A DNA stretch of 64,000 nucleotides, taken from assembly GCF_030378205.1 (NCBI RefSeq), contig NZ_CP127385.1, positions 4,256,001 through 4,320,000 on the forward strand, read 5' to 3'. The translations under genes and the position numbers were made by a program. Shown here in pieces: positions 33,740-42,423 of this stretch (within the stretch, counting starts at the first letter, position 1; each line of letters begins with the position of its first letter). The notes under the pieces were generated by a model. The model searched no databases. It saw only the letters and a program-made list of their open reading frames with translations, and was not told the origin of the DNA. The DNA is from Bradyrhizobium sp. NP1 (GTDB lineage Bacteria > Pseudomonadota > Alphaproteobacteria > Rhizobiales > Xanthobacteraceae).

Positions 33740-34132
33740 ATGAAAACACTGGTCCCCGCGGCGATCGTGCTGTCGCTCGCCTGTTCCGTCGCACGCGCGG
33801 ATGAACATCGCGGCGGCGACGCAGCGCTCGGCGCACTCTCGGGTGCCGTGGTGCTAGGCCCGATCGGTGCGGTCGCAGGCGCCGTCGTCGGCTACGCGGC
33901 CGGCCCGTCGATCGCCCGCTCCTGGGGTTTTCGCCGATCAGGCGCAAGGAATCGCGCGGGCAAAGCCGCGCCGCAGGAGACGCGCACCTCCAGTCGCGAT
34001 GTTCGTGACGCGCAAGCCGCGGCACCGCCGACCCAGGCTGCACCACCGCAGGCCCAAGCTGCGCCGGCGCAAGCCGCGCCCGCACCTGCCCCACGCGCAT
34101 CCACGCTTCCGCCGGTGCAGAGCCTGGAGTGA
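33740..34132 (+). CDS. Exported protein with glycine-zipper-like segment
   Basis: 130 residues from ATG 33740. After a signal peptide (MKTLVPAAIVLSLACSVARA) comes GALSGAVVLGPIGAVAGAVV, a Gly/Ala zipper able to insert in membranes or oligomerise, then a Pro/Ala/Gln-rich tail. Proteins with such segments are often outer-membrane associated or stress-induced. No functional assignment is possible. It is followed by two palindromic elements. Confidence 0.65.
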   Translation: MKTLVPAAIVLSLACSVARADEHRGGDAALGALSGAVVLGPIGAVAGAVVGYAAGPSIARSWGFRRSGARNRAGKAAPQETRTSSRDVRDAQAAAPPTQAAPPQAQAAPAQAAPAPAPRASTLPPVQSLE

Positions 34133-34149
34133 GCGCTCCGGCCGCCTTG

Positions 34150-34229
34150 CTAGTGGTGTGGATTTGACATTCGCTGCTCGTCCTAACCACGAGTTGGCAA
34201 AGCGAATATCAAATCCAAAACTCCACTAG
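34150..34229. repeat. CTAG-bounded palindromic element (family B)
   Basis: An 80-base element starting CTAGTGGTGTGGATTTGACA and ending CAAATCCAAAACTCCACTAG; the two ends are an imperfect inverted repeat with perfect CTAGTGG-type termini. No coding potential. Confidence 0.75.
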
Positions 34230-34243
34230 AAACCTATATTTGC

Positions 34244-34318
34244 CAGTGGTCCTTTGATTCCAACATTCGCAAACATGCTTCTCAAAACGGGATGCGAATG
34301 TTCGAATCGGACCCCTAG
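34244..34318. repeat. Second CTAG-type palindromic element (family B)
   Basis: Starts CAGTGGTCCTTTGATTCCAA and contains CATTCGCA whose inverted copy TGCGAATG lies further on; it ends GGACCCCTAG. Its final CTAG supplies the stop codon of the leftward FMN-reductase gene. The internal CATTCGCA/TGCGAATG motif also occurs in the element at 60554-60651. Confidence 0.75.
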
Positions 34319-34905
34319 TAGGGCGGCTTCCGTCTAGCCCGCTGCTCCCTCGCTGCCTCCACCCACCAGATGAGGTCGTCGGCAAAGCGCGGAAATGACC
34401 TCTCCAGCGCCTTGCCCGCCTCCCCGATCGGCTTGCCCTCCGGCGACAGCGTCTGCGCGATCGGCCCGGCCGCGATGGTGCTGGAGACCACCACCATCCC
34501 CATCTCCGAGAGCGTGCCGTGCCACGCGGTCGCCGCTCGCGCCCCGGCAAATCGGCCCGCCGAATAGCTCGCGATCGCCGCGGGACGCCAGAACCACTCC
34601 TCAAGAAAATGATCGGTGAGGTTCTTCAACCCCGGCTGGACGCCCCAATTATATTCGCCGGTGATGAAGACGAAGCCATCGGCATCCCGGATCTGGCCGG
34701 CGAGTTGCTCCAGCGCCGCGGGTGCAGCGCCCTTCGGATATTCCTTGTACATCCGGTCGAGGATCGGCAGACCGACCGCTTTCGCATCGATGAATGCGAC
34801 GTCATCGCCGCGCGCACGAAATCCGTCGACGACGAATTGCGCAAGGCGAATGCCCATCCGGTCCGACCGGTAGGAGCCATAGAAAACGAGAAGACGATTG
34901 CTCAT
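34315..34905 (-). CDS. NADPH-dependent FMN reductase family protein
   Basis: 196 residues. The N-terminus MSNRLLVFYGSYRSDRMGIR has the phosphate-binding GSYR(S) loop of flavodoxin-like reductases; FITGEYNWGVQPGLKNLTDH contains the family hallmark (P.YN.G.PG.LKN-like) for flavin binding. It reduces FMN or quinones with NADPH. ATG 34905 overlaps the stop of the LuxR gene as ATGA, so the two are translationally coupled. The TAG stop is formed by the repeat 34244-34318. Confidence 0.88.
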   Translation of the reverse strand: MSNRLLVFYGSYRSDRMGIRLAQFVVDGFRARGDDVAFIDAKAVGLPILDRMYKEYPKGAAPAALEQLAGQIRDADGFVFITGEYNWGVQPGLKNLTDHFLEEWFWRPAAIASYSAGRFAGARAATAWHGTLSEMGMVVVSSTIAAGPIAQTLSPEGKPIGEAGKALERSFPRFADDLIWWVEAAREQRARRKPPY

Positions 34906-35672
34906 GAGGACCGCAGCAATTGCCGCAGGTTCGTCACGCCCATGCGGGCATAGGCGCTCTTGCGGTGGGAGATCACCGTGGTTTCGGCGATACCGAGATC
35001 GCGCGCGATCTCGGCCGCCGACATGCCGGCCTTGGCGCGGGCCGCGACCTCGCACTCCCGCGCTGTAAGCGCGGGATGACGGTTGCGAAAATGCGCCTCG
35101 ACTTCGGCAAGGCTGCCGCCCTCATCGCGCGCGAGGCCCCAGTGGCGGTCGACGCAGGCGACGAGGATCGGCAGCAAGGCCGCGGTGCGGTCGAGGTCGC
35201 GCTCCGAGAAGCAACCGCTGTCGCGGCTGCGGTAGACGCTGACTGACAGCGACGCCCCTGAGCGGGTTCGCACATAGGAGAAGCGGTCGGCGATGCCGGT
35301 GCGGTCATAGCAGGCGCGGCGATAGGCGGGGAAACGGATCTCTGACGCGGCCTGGTAGGTCAGATGCGCCGCGGGCGAGACGTCCGACATCAGCGTGAAA
35401 TTCACGTCGCTGGCGTAGTAGCTCATATAACCGCAAAGCGCACGCTGCGCGTTATGCTCGCCCGTCGTGGTCGCAGTCCCCACCAGTTTGGGGGCACCGG
35501 AGCGCGCGAGCGAGAATACGGATACGAAATCCGCCCCGACGCTTCGCCGGCAGAAATCGAGCAGGCTGTCGATGAACCCGGCAGTGCCGGCGTCGCGCAC
35601 CAGTCCCGCCAGCGCCGCCGGCGAGACCTTCACGTCACCATCGCAAGGCATGAATGGGCGAACGTGATACAT
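34902..35672 (-). CDS. LuxR-family transcriptional regulator
   Basis: 256 residues. The C-terminal LuxR helix-turn-helix spans about 193-250 (LTARECEVAARAKAGMSAAE, IARDLGIAETTVISHRKSAY). The N-terminal 180 residues form a sensor-like domain (FIDSLLDFCRRSVGADFVSV) without receiver Asp motifs, so it is probably ligand-sensing. It precedes and overlaps the FMN reductase gene, and is divergent from the nitroreductase across a 22-bp perfect palindrome. A redox or electrophile signal is a reasonable guess. Confidence 0.88.
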   Translation of the reverse strand: MYHVRPFMPCDGDVKVSPAALAGLVRDAGTAGFIDSLLDFCRRSVGADFVSVFSLARSGAPKLVGTATTTGEHNAQRALCGYMSYYASDVNFTLMSDVSPAAHLTYQAASEIRFPAYRRACYDRTGIADRFSYVRTRSGASLSVSVYRSRDSGCFSERDLDRTAALLPILVACVDRHWGLARDEGGSLAEVEAHFRNRHPALTARECEVAARAKAGMSAAEIARDLGIAETTVISHRKSAYARMGVTNLRQLLRSS

Positions 35673-35710
35673 CCCTGCTCCTCCCTTGCCGCGTCATCGC
35701 GCCTTGCTTG

Positions 35711-35732
35711 CACTCCTCAGATCTGAGGAGTG
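35711..35732. promoter_or_regulatory. Perfect 22-bp palindrome in the divergent control region
   Basis: The left half CACTCCTCAGA is the exact reverse complement of the right half TCTGAGGAGTG. It lies between the LuxR gene start (35672) and the nitroreductase start (35793), where an operator for either promoter would be expected. LuxR-type regulators bind dyads of about 20 bp. The bound protein is inferred from position only. Confidence 0.7.
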
Positions 35733-35792
35733 TGGCGCCATTGCCCTGCCCCTATACTAATCGCTTCACGGGCATCGGGTCGAGGTTTGCAA

Positions 35793-36656
35793 ATGCCGGA
35801 TCAGCCGCTTTTTCAGGACGTCATTCGCCGCCGCCGCAGCGTGAGGAAATTCGAGCCGGGCCGCCGCATCGGCCGGGACGCGCTGTCCCGCATCGTCGAT
35901 TGCGGCCGCTGGGCGCCGTCCGGCGCCAACGTGCAGTGCTGGGATTTCGTCGTCGTCGACGACCCCGCGGTGCGCGACAAGGTGATGGCGGTGTTCCTGC
36001 GCCAGGCGCAGCGGCTGGTCGATCATGCCAAGGGCTTCCCGGCGGTCAAGAAAACCTACCTCGCCAATACCGTCGCCATCGTGCTGGTGATCGGCGACCC
36101 GCGCTGGAAGGCCTGCTTCCCGCAGGCGACCACCCCGGAATTCGATGCCGAATACCGCACCAATAACGAGGCGATCTTCCTGTGCTCGCTCGGCGCGGCA
36201 ATCCAGAACATCCAGCTTGGGGTCGCCGCCGAAGGCTTGACCTCGGCCTGGCTTTCCGGCGGCGGCGAGGACGAGACCAATCGCGAGCTTGCGGAAGTGC
36301 TGAATTACCCGAGCTGGATGCGGGCCTATGGCACGATCCCGATCGGCTTTCCCGCGGTCGACCAGAACCGCCGTTACCGGCGGCCACTGGAGCAGGTGCT
36401 GCACTGGAACAGCTACGAGCCGCGCCAATACCGGCAGCATGCGCTCGTCGACTTCTACGAAAGCACGCTGCGGCCCTTCGCGATGTATCGCGAGGAGGAA
36501 TCGATGGACACCTGGCCCGACCGCGACGAGATGCTCGGCGACTGGAAGGACGCGTTTACCACTCCCGTCACCAATCCGGCGGGTACGCTCGAGCCGGAAG
36601 CGGATTTCTCGAAACCCCGCGTGATCGGCCAGGCTACGAAGCGGCGGAAGACCTGA
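35793..36656 (+). CDS. Nitroreductase family flavoprotein
   Basis: 287 residues beginning MPDQPLFQDVIRRRRSVRKF, the FMN-binding RRRSVRKF motif of nitroreductases, with GRWAPSGANVQCWDF as the second conserved flavin region. The family reduces nitro groups, quinones or enoates with NAD(P)H. It is longer than standard members, with a C-terminal extension after about residue 210 including an acidic MDTWPDRDEMLGDWKD stretch. ATG 35793 is chosen for the family N-terminus. It is divergent from the LuxR/FMN-reductase pair. Confidence 0.88.
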   Translation: MPDQPLFQDVIRRRRSVRKFEPGRRIGRDALSRIVDCGRWAPSGANVQCWDFVVVDDPAVRDKVMAVFLRQAQRLVDHAKGFPAVKKTYLANTVAIVLVIGDPRWKACFPQATTPEFDAEYRTNNEAIFLCSLGAAIQNIQLGVAAEGLTSAWLSGGGEDETNRELAEVLNYPSWMRAYGTIPIGFPAVDQNRRYRRPLEQVLHWNSYEPRQYRQHALVDFYESTLRPFAMYREEESMDTWPDRDEMLGDWKDAFTTPVTNPAGTLEPEADFSKPRVIGQATKRRKT

Positions 36657-36724
36657 CACGCGCCAGCACCGCTTGACGGCATGCATGCGCCTCCCCTAAC
36701 TCGGACCGCACGAGGGGGGAGTCC

Positions 36725-37666
36725 ATGAGCCGTGAAAAGACCGACCGGCGCGCGTTTCTCGCGGCCGGGCTTGTGGGCGGCGCGGCCCTGATCTCCGGCG
36801 CGAAGGCGGATACGGCAAAAGCCTATCGCGACTACACCCAGGCCGAGCTCGACGCGTCGATGGACCAGACGCGGTGGGCGCCCAACATGCACGCCGTTCT
36901 CGAAAAGTGGAAACCGCAGAGCGAGAAGGCACGACAGACCTTGACGTCGCGCTCGGTGGCGTATGGGGCTGCGCAATACCAGGAGGTCGAGGTTTTTCCG
37001 TCCCGCGACGGCGCCCCGATCGTGTTCTTCATCCATGGCGGCGAATGGAAGCGGCCCGGCAACGACACCAGCGCCTTTCCGGCATTGTCGCTGGTCCCCG
37101 CCGGCTGCGCCTTCGTCAATGTCGGCTTTCGTGCTGCGCCGCAGTTCAAGCTGACCGACATGGCCGACGACGTGCGCCAGGCATTGATCTGGACCTACCG
37201 CAACGCGTCCTCCTTCGGCGGCGATTCCGGCAAAATCTTCGTTGTCGGCCACTCCTCGGGCGCGCATCTCGGCGGAGTGATGCTGACGACCGACTGGAAG
37301 GCGCACGGCCTGCCCGGCAATCCGATCCGCGGCGCCGTGCTGTTCAGCGGCCTCTACGACCTCGAACCAGTGTTGATCAGCATGCGCCGCGAGTGGGTAA
37401 AGCTCTCGCCGGACGAGGCGCTTGCGCTGAGCCCGGTGCGTCACGTCGCTGGCGTGACGACGCCGACAATCGTCGCCTGCGGCGCGAATGATTCGCCGGA
37501 ATTTCGTCGGCAATCCCAGGAATTCGGCACCGCCCTCGCGTCGCGATCCGCCGGCTGCCGCTTTGTGCAGGCACCTGACCTCAACCATTTCGAGGTTCCG
37601 CAAACCTTTGTCGACGCTGATGGGGTTGCGACCAAGGTCGTGCTGGAGCAGATCGGCAAGGCGTAA
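36725..37666 (+). CDS. Exported alpha/beta hydrolase (BD-FAE/kynurenine formamidase-like), Tat type
   Basis: 313 residues with a twin-arginine signal (DRRAFLAAGLVGGAALISGA). The hydrolase core has the oxyanion motif FFIHGGEW, nucleophile GHSSGAHLGG, and an ANDSPEF/LNHFEV region supplying Asp and His. This is the esterase/lipase type including kynurenine formamidase-like enzymes; the substrate is unknown and periplasmic activity is expected. It follows the nitroreductase gene by 68 bases and may be in its transcript. Confidence 0.85.
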   Translation: MSREKTDRRAFLAAGLVGGAALISGAKADTAKAYRDYTQAELDASMDQTRWAPNMHAVLEKWKPQSEKARQTLTSRSVAYGAAQYQEVEVFPSRDGAPIVFFIHGGEWKRPGNDTSAFPALSLVPAGCAFVNVGFRAAPQFKLTDMADDVRQALIWTYRNASSFGGDSGKIFVVGHSSGAHLGGVMLTTDWKAHGLPGNPIRGAVLFSGLYDLEPVLISMRREWVKLSPDEALALSPVRHVAGVTTPTIVACGANDSPEFRRQSQEFGTALASRSAGCRFVQAPDLNHFEVPQTFVDADGVATKVVLEQIGKA

Positions 37667-37717
37667 GTCGGGCGTTCGTTGTTCGAACCGACCGGGCGGC
37701 CGGGCCGACCAACGGCC

Positions 37718-38176
37718 ATGACGCCCGAAGAACGAGCCGCAGAAGTCACCGAGATCATCGCCAGCGCAGCGACGCTGCCGCTGAAGGACGCGGCTTATTC
37801 GCTTTGGCGTTCCCGTTATCGGCTTGATACGCTGGAGGACCGGCCGACCGCAGACGAAGTACGCATCAACCGTGCGCTGTCACCGGCCGCACTCTCGGCC
37901 AAAATCAGATACGAACACGATCACGCCCAGGATGGACCTGCCTTCGTCCATATGAAGCGGGCATTTCCCGACGCGAGCGACGACACGATCAAGCAAGCCG
38001 TCATCGCTGCGGTGAAGTTCGAGGACGCCTGCGAGAAATATTTCTTACAGGACAACAAGGTGGATTACTGGGAGCGCTGCGTGCGCGCGGTCGGTTGTGC
38101 GCGCAAGGAAAACCCCGGTTATCTCGAAAGCACCTATCAAGCAGCATGCAACAATGTTGCCTATGACTGGAAGTAG
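37718..38176 (+). CDS. Soluble protein of unknown function, 152 residues
   Basis: ATG 37718 (MTPEERAAEVTEIIASAATL...). Largely helical with conserved-looking ALWRSRYRLDTLED-type and FEDACEKYFLQDNKVDYWER segments and four Cys in the C-terminal half. No export signal or named domain recognised. The start lacks a strong ribosome binding site; a TTG at 37679 in the same frame is possible. It follows the hydrolase gene by 52 bases. Confidence 0.6.
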   Translation: MTPEERAAEVTEIIASAATLPLKDAAYSLWRSRYRLDTLEDRPTADEVRINRALSPAALSAKIRYEHDHAQDGPAFVHMKRAFPDASDDTIKQAVIAAVKFEDACEKYFLQDNKVDYWERCVRAVGCARKENPGYLESTYQAACNNVAYDWK

Positions 38177-38214
38177 CGGCCGCAAGGCCTGCAGCCAGGG
38201 CGGAACAGCCCAGT

Positions 38215-39837
38215 TCAGCTCCGCAAGCCTGGCGCCTCCTGGCCGGTGCGCGCGACATATTCGGTATAGCCGCCGCCATATTGATGGACGCCCTCGGGCG
38301 TCAACTCCAGCACGCGGTTGGACAAGGCGGCGAGGAAATGCCGGTCGTGCGAGACGAACAGCATGGTGCCCTCATAGTTCGCGAGCGCCGCGATCAGCAT
38401 CTCCTTGGTCGCCATGTCGAGGTGGTTGGTCGGCTCGTCAAGCACCAGGAAATTCGGCGGGTCAAACAGCATCTTCGCCATGACCAGCCGCGCCTTCTCG
38501 CCGCCGGACAGCACCCGGCACTTCTTCTCGACGTCGTCGCCGGAGAAACCGAAGCAGCCGGCGAGCGCGCGGAGCGAGCCCTGGCCTGCGAGCGGAAACG
38601 CATCCTCGAGCGACTGGAACACGGTGCGCTCGCCGTCCAGCAGGTCCATGGCGTGCTGCGCGAAGTAGCCCATCTTGACGCTGCCGCCGACCGCCACAGC
38701 GCCGTCGTCCGGCTCGGTCGAGCCTGCAACAAGCTTCAGCAAGGTAGATTTGCCCGCGCCGTTGACGCCCATCACGCACCAGCGCTCACGCCGTCGCACC
38801 TGGAAATCAAAGGATTCGTAGATGAGCCTCGTGCCATATCCCTTGCGCACGCGCTTGAGGCTGACGACATCCTCGCCCGAGCGAGGCGCCGGCTGGAACT
38901 CGAAAGCGACCGTCTGGCGCCGGCGCGGCGGCTCGACGCGTTCGATCTTTTCCAGCTTCTTGACACGGCTCTGCACCTGCGCCGCGTGCGAAGCACGCGC
39001 CTTGAAGCGCTCGATGAACTTGATCTCCTTCGCCAGCATCGCCTGCTGGCGTTCGAACTGCGCCTGCTGCTGCTTCTCGCTCAGCGCGCGTTGCTGCTGA
39101 TAGAATTCGTAGTCTCCGGAATAGGTGGTGAGCGCTCCTCCGTCGATCTCGATGACCTTGTTGACGATGCGATTCATGAACTCGCGGTCGTGCGAGGTCA
39201 TCAGCAATGCACCTTCGTAGCCCTTCAGGAACTGCTCGAGCCAGATCAGGCTTTCGAGGTCGAGATGGTTGCTCGGCTCGTCGAGCAGCATGACGTCGGG
39301 CCGCATCAGAAGGATGCGCGCCAGCGCCACCCGCATCTTCCAGCCGCCGGAGAGCGCGCCGACGTCGCCATCCATCATCTCCTGGCTGAAGCTCAGGCCC
39401 GCGAGCACTTCGCGCGCCCTGGTGTCCAGCGCATATCCGTCCAGCTCCTCGAAGCGCGCCTGCACCTCGCCGTAGCGCGCGATGATCGCGTCCATGTCGT
39501 CGGCACGATCGGGGTCGGCCATGGCGGCCTCGAGGTCCCTCAACTCGGAGGCCACCGCACTGACCGGGCCTGCGCCATCCATCACCTCGGCGACCGCGCT
39601 GCGGCCCGCCATTTCGCCGACGTCCTGGCTGAAATAGCCGATGCTGACACCGCGATCGACAGCGACCTGGCCCTCGTCGGGCTGGTCCGTCCCCGTCACC
39701 ATGCGAAACAGCGTGGTCTTGCCGGCGCCGTTCGGGCCGACGAGGCCGGCCTTTTCGCCCTTCTGGAGTGCGGCGGAGGCCTCGATAAAGAGAATCTGGT
39801 GGCCGTGTTGCTTGCTGACATTGTCGAGACGGATCAT
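38215..39837 (-). CDS. ABC-F family ATPase (EttA/Uup/YheS type)
   Basis: 540 residues with two ABC domains: Walker A GPNGAGKTT (about 34-42) and GVNGAGKST (about 345-353), both with LSGG signatures (LSGGWKMRVALAR, LSGGEKARLVMAK) and LLDEPSNHLD / VLDEPTNHLD Walker B. A charged Q/E/R-rich linker joins them, as in ribosome-acting ABC-F proteins. They act in translation or antibiotic protection rather than transport. It is convergent with the gene ending at 38176. Confidence 0.92.
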   Translation of the reverse strand: MIRLDNVSKQHGHQILFIEASAALQKGEKAGLVGPNGAGKTTLFRMVTGTDQPDEGQVAVDRGVSIGYFSQDVGEMAGRSAVAEVMDGAGPVSAVASELRDLEAAMADPDRADDMDAIIARYGEVQARFEELDGYALDTRAREVLAGLSFSQEMMDGDVGALSGGWKMRVALARILLMRPDVMLLDEPSNHLDLESLIWLEQFLKGYEGALLMTSHDREFMNRIVNKVIEIDGGALTTYSGDYEFYQQQRALSEKQQQAQFERQQAMLAKEIKFIERFKARASHAAQVQSRVKKLEKIERVEPPRRRQTVAFEFQPAPRSGEDVVSLKRVRKGYGTRLIYESFDFQVRRRERWCVMGVNGAGKSTLLKLVAGSTEPDDGAVAVGGSVKMGYFAQHAMDLLDGERTVFQSLEDAFPLAGQGSLRALAGCFGFSGDDVEKKCRVLSGGEKARLVMAKMLFDPPNFLVLDEPTNHLDMATKEMLIAALANYEGTMLFVSHDRHFLAALSNRVLELTPEGVHQYGGGYTEYVARTGQEAPGLRS

Positions 39838-40009
39838 GGGCGCCTGAAAAACCGGAAAATCGTTGCGCCGCTCTTATTCGATGTGGCGCGCCGGTGGAAG
39901 GGCGCAGGTGCAGGAACCTGTCGGGCCGCACGCAATGTCAGACGTTGCATGAAATGGCGGCGTCCCATCGCGCTCAGGGAATGGGTGTGCCGCGCCCCGC
40001 TCGGGGCCG

Positions 40010-40159
40010 TCAGTGCCGCTTGAAATATTGCACGGCGCGCTCATGCTTCTCGGCGGCCCCGCGCGAGTTGAAGGTGCCGAGATTGCGGCGCCTGCCGGTC
40101 TTCGGGTTCACCTTCCGTGAATAGAGCCGATACTTCCCGGATGACAGCTTGCGGATCAT
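40010..40159 (-). CDS. Small basic arm-type/AP2-like DNA-binding protein, 49 residues
   Basis: ATG 40159 follows GGGAGGCC. The product MIRKLSSGKYRLYSRKVNPK, then GRRRNLGTFNSRGAAEKHER and QYFKRH, matches the short three-stranded arm-type DNA-binding domain seen in integrases and free-standing in Bradyrhizobium. It is probably a small DNA-binding protein, function unknown. About 170 bases precede the ABC-F gene with nothing visible. Confidence 0.75.
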   Translation of the reverse strand: MIRKLSSGKYRLYSRKVNPKTGRRRNLGTFNSRGAAEKHERAVQYFKRH

Positions 40160-40253
40160 GGAACGGCCTCCCTGGCAGCCCCTGATAACAATGGCGACGA
40201 GGCGGCTCGGTTCCGGCGACTGCCGCGATCGTTCGAAATCCCTGGCTACAGCC

Positions 40254-40736
40254 CTACCGCTTGCCTTGCGGCGAAAAGACCTGATCCCCGAACGGCTGGT
40301 CGGCCGGCTGCCGCATCACGATGAAGGATCGCCCCATCGCGGCGTGGCAGGAATTGCAGCCGTCGGTCAGTTCGCCATAGGCTTTCGCGAAGCGCCGGCC
40401 GTCTTTGGCCTCGATCGCACCAGCCAGCGCCTGCAACGGCGCCGCCAGCGTCGTCACATTGCTCGCGGGGATGCCGGAATAGAGCTGCGCGGCTTCTACC
40501 AGGCCGCCCTTGAGCTGGCCCAGTTCGAACGCAGCAAGCGCCCAATTGGCCGCCTTGCCTGCGTACCAGAGCTTGGTATGGCGCATCTGGGCGGTGTCCA
40601 TGATGTCGCCGAGTCGGGGCACATATTGATCACTCGAGGATGCTCCCGGCCCGGTTTGGGCCGCAACAAGAGATATGGATGACGCGGCGACGCACGCCGT
40701 GAGCAAAACCGCGAAACGTCGATAGCTCATTTCCAT
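40254..40736 (-). CDS. Exported cytochrome c-like (CXXCH) protein
   Basis: 160 residues. A signal peptide (SYRRFAVLLTACVAASSISL) is followed by a helical domain (MRHTKLWYAGKAANWALAAF) and a C-terminal haem motif DGCNSCHAAMGRSF, like monohaem cytochromes of the c'/c-556-like four-helix group. Electron transfer in the periplasm is likely. ATG 40736 has AGGCAAGGC ahead; ATG 40730 is an alternative. Confidence 0.75.
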   Translation of the reverse strand: MEMSYRRFAVLLTACVAASSISLVAAQTGPGASSSDQYVPRLGDIMDTAQMRHTKLWYAGKAANWALAAFELGQLKGGLVEAAQLYSGIPASNVTTLAAPLQALAGAIEAKDGRRFAKAYGELTDGCNSCHAAMGRSFIVMRQPADQPFGDQVFSPQGKR

Positions 40737-40834
40737 GCCTTGCCTGCTTGTGATGCCAGTCATTCCGTAGCGCAATCCACGACAATCGATTTGCGTTTGA
40801 TCAAGGCGCGCCCGCCAGCAACCTTTTCTCCGAA

Positions 40835-41659
40835 CTAGAAGCAGAGATTGGTGACGACATTGCCGCGCTTGTCCTTGATCGCATAGGGACAGCGCAGCCG
40901 CTCCAGCGCCTTCTTGGCATCCTCGTCGCCAAGCGCCGCCGCGCGCTCGTAATAGGACTTGGCGGCGGCCGCGTCCTTGGGACCACCCCGCCCCTCCTGG
41001 GCGAACGCTCCCATCCGCTCCAGCGCGCCGGCATGGTTCTGCGTGGCGGCCTTCTCGAACAGCGCGCGGGCGCGGACGTCGTCCTTCTCGCCGCCGGTGC
41101 CCTCGGCCAGCATCATGCCGAGCTGATACTGCGCTTCCGGGTTGGTCTCGGCGGCCCTCGCCAGGAGATCGCGCGACCGCGCCGGGTCGCCCGGCGCCGT
41201 GCCGCCGCCGAGCGCCGCGAGATTGGACACGCCGCGCGGATTGCCGGCTTCCGCCGCGCGCTGAAACAACTGACGCGCCTGGGCCTCGTCCTTTGTCACA
41301 CCCGCTCCAGTGCCATAGAGCACGCCGAGCTCGACCATCGCCGAGCTCGAACCCTTGTCGGCCGCCTTGCGCCAGGCCGCGATCGCCTCCGGCATCTGGC
41401 GGTTCGCTGCATAGGCGCGGCCAAGCTCATACATCGCGCGCCGCGAGCTGCCGGCGGCCTTTTTGCAGAATTTGATCGCGGTCTCGATATCCGACGCCGC
41501 GACCTCAGCCACGCCCTTCGCGTCGGCCGGCTTGTCAGGATCGGCGGGATCGGCCGCGAGGCGGTCGCACAGCACGAGTTCGGCCGACTGCGCATGCGCA
41601 AGCCTGGGCGCGAGCGCGACAAGCAGCGCGAATGCGGTCAGAGACAGAAGCAGCCTCAT
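40835..41659 (-). CDS. Sel1-repeat exported protein
   Basis: 274 residues. After a signal peptide (MRLLLSLTAFALLVALAPRL), Sel1-type repeats recur every 36 or so residues: MYELGRAYAANRQMPEAIAAW, AMVELGVLYGTGAGVTKDEA, YQLGMMLAEGTGGEKDDV, ALERMGAFAQEGRGGPKDAA. Such repeats mediate protein-protein contacts. It is probably periplasmic; the C-terminus ends CPYAIKDKRGNVVTNLCF with two Cys that may pair. Its partner is unknown. Confidence 0.82.
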   Translation of the reverse strand: MRLLLSLTAFALLVALAPRLAHAQSAELVLCDRLAADPADPDKPADAKGVAEVAASDIETAIKFCKKAAGSSRRAMYELGRAYAANRQMPEAIAAWRKAADKGSSSAMVELGVLYGTGAGVTKDEAQARQLFQRAAEAGNPRGVSNLAALGGGTAPGDPARSRDLLARAAETNPEAQYQLGMMLAEGTGGEKDDVRARALFEKAATQNHAGALERMGAFAQEGRGGPKDAAAAKSYYERAAALGDEDAKKALERLRCPYAIKDKRGNVVTNLCF

Positions 41660-41735
41660 GCCCACAACGTGCCGCCGCGCGCGGGCGAATTCAAGGCGCA
41701 AATGCCCCGCCGCTTTCCGAAGCTCGTGACACACC

Positions 41736-42422
41736 TCAAATCGCAGGTACCAGTCCGGTCTCGCGCAGGACAGGCACGACCTCGGGTGATGCGAGGAATT
41801 TCAGCAGACGGTCGGCCTGCGCGACCTTCGTAGTCGAAGCCATGCGGCCTGCGGAAAACACCGCCGCGGTCTGCAATTCGAGCGGGATCGGCCCGACGAT
41901 GTCGACGCCGGCGATCTGCTTCAGCTCGCTGATCTGCTGGACCGCGAGATCGGCCTCGCCGCTGATGAGGCGCTCGGCCGTAAAGCCCTGCGTAACGACG
42001 GCGCGGGCGTTGACGTCAGCGGCGATGCCCATGCGCTCGATCAGCTTTGCGAAATAGATGCCGCTGGCGCCGGCTTGCGAATAGGCCACCGCGCGCGCGG
42101 CGAGCAGCGCCTTGCGCAGCGCGGTCTCGCTTGTGATATCGGGACGCGAACTGCCGGCCCTGACGGCGATGCCGACATAGGAGCGCGCCAGCTCCACACA
42201 GCTTTCGCTTGCCACCTGCCCTTCGGCCGCGAGCTCTTCGAGGCCTTCGCGGGTCAGGATCACGACGTCGGCAGGCTCACCGGCGCGCAGGCGGTCGAGC
42301 AGCGCAAGCGTCGGCGCAAAATCGGCATCGATCCGGGCGCCCCCTGCCGCCTGATACTGGCCCGCGAGGCGGCCGGCCGCGCCTTTCAGCGCCAGCGTCG
42401 AGAGCACGCGCACGCTGTCCAT
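41736..42422 (-). CDS. ModA-like substrate-binding protein lacking a signal peptide
   Basis: 228 residues of the PBP type II fold: MDSVRVLSTLALKGAAGRLA, DADFAPTLALLDRLRAGEPA, GEADLAVQQISELKQIAGVD and a closing EVVPVLRETGLVP. It matches molybdate-type binding proteins but begins directly with the mature fold, without a signal peptide, so it should stay in the cytoplasm or be a sensor. The GrlR-like gene ends one base before its start, so the pair is co-transcribed. No ModB/ModC genes are nearby. Confidence 0.8.
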   Translation of the reverse strand: MDSVRVLSTLALKGAAGRLAGQYQAAGGARIDADFAPTLALLDRLRAGEPADVVILTREGLEELAAEGQVASESCVELARSYVGIAVRAGSSRPDITSETALRKALLAARAVAYSQAGASGIYFAKLIERMGIAADVNARAVVTQGFTAERLISGEADLAVQQISELKQIAGVDIVGPIPLELQTAAVFSAGRMASTTKVAQADRLLKFLASPEVVPVLRETGLVPAI

Positions 42423-42423
42423 C

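Noticed and set aside
38281..40023. 580-codon rightward open frame
   Set aside because: Antisense to the ABC-F gene, whose two Walker motifs and signatures are intact on the other strand.
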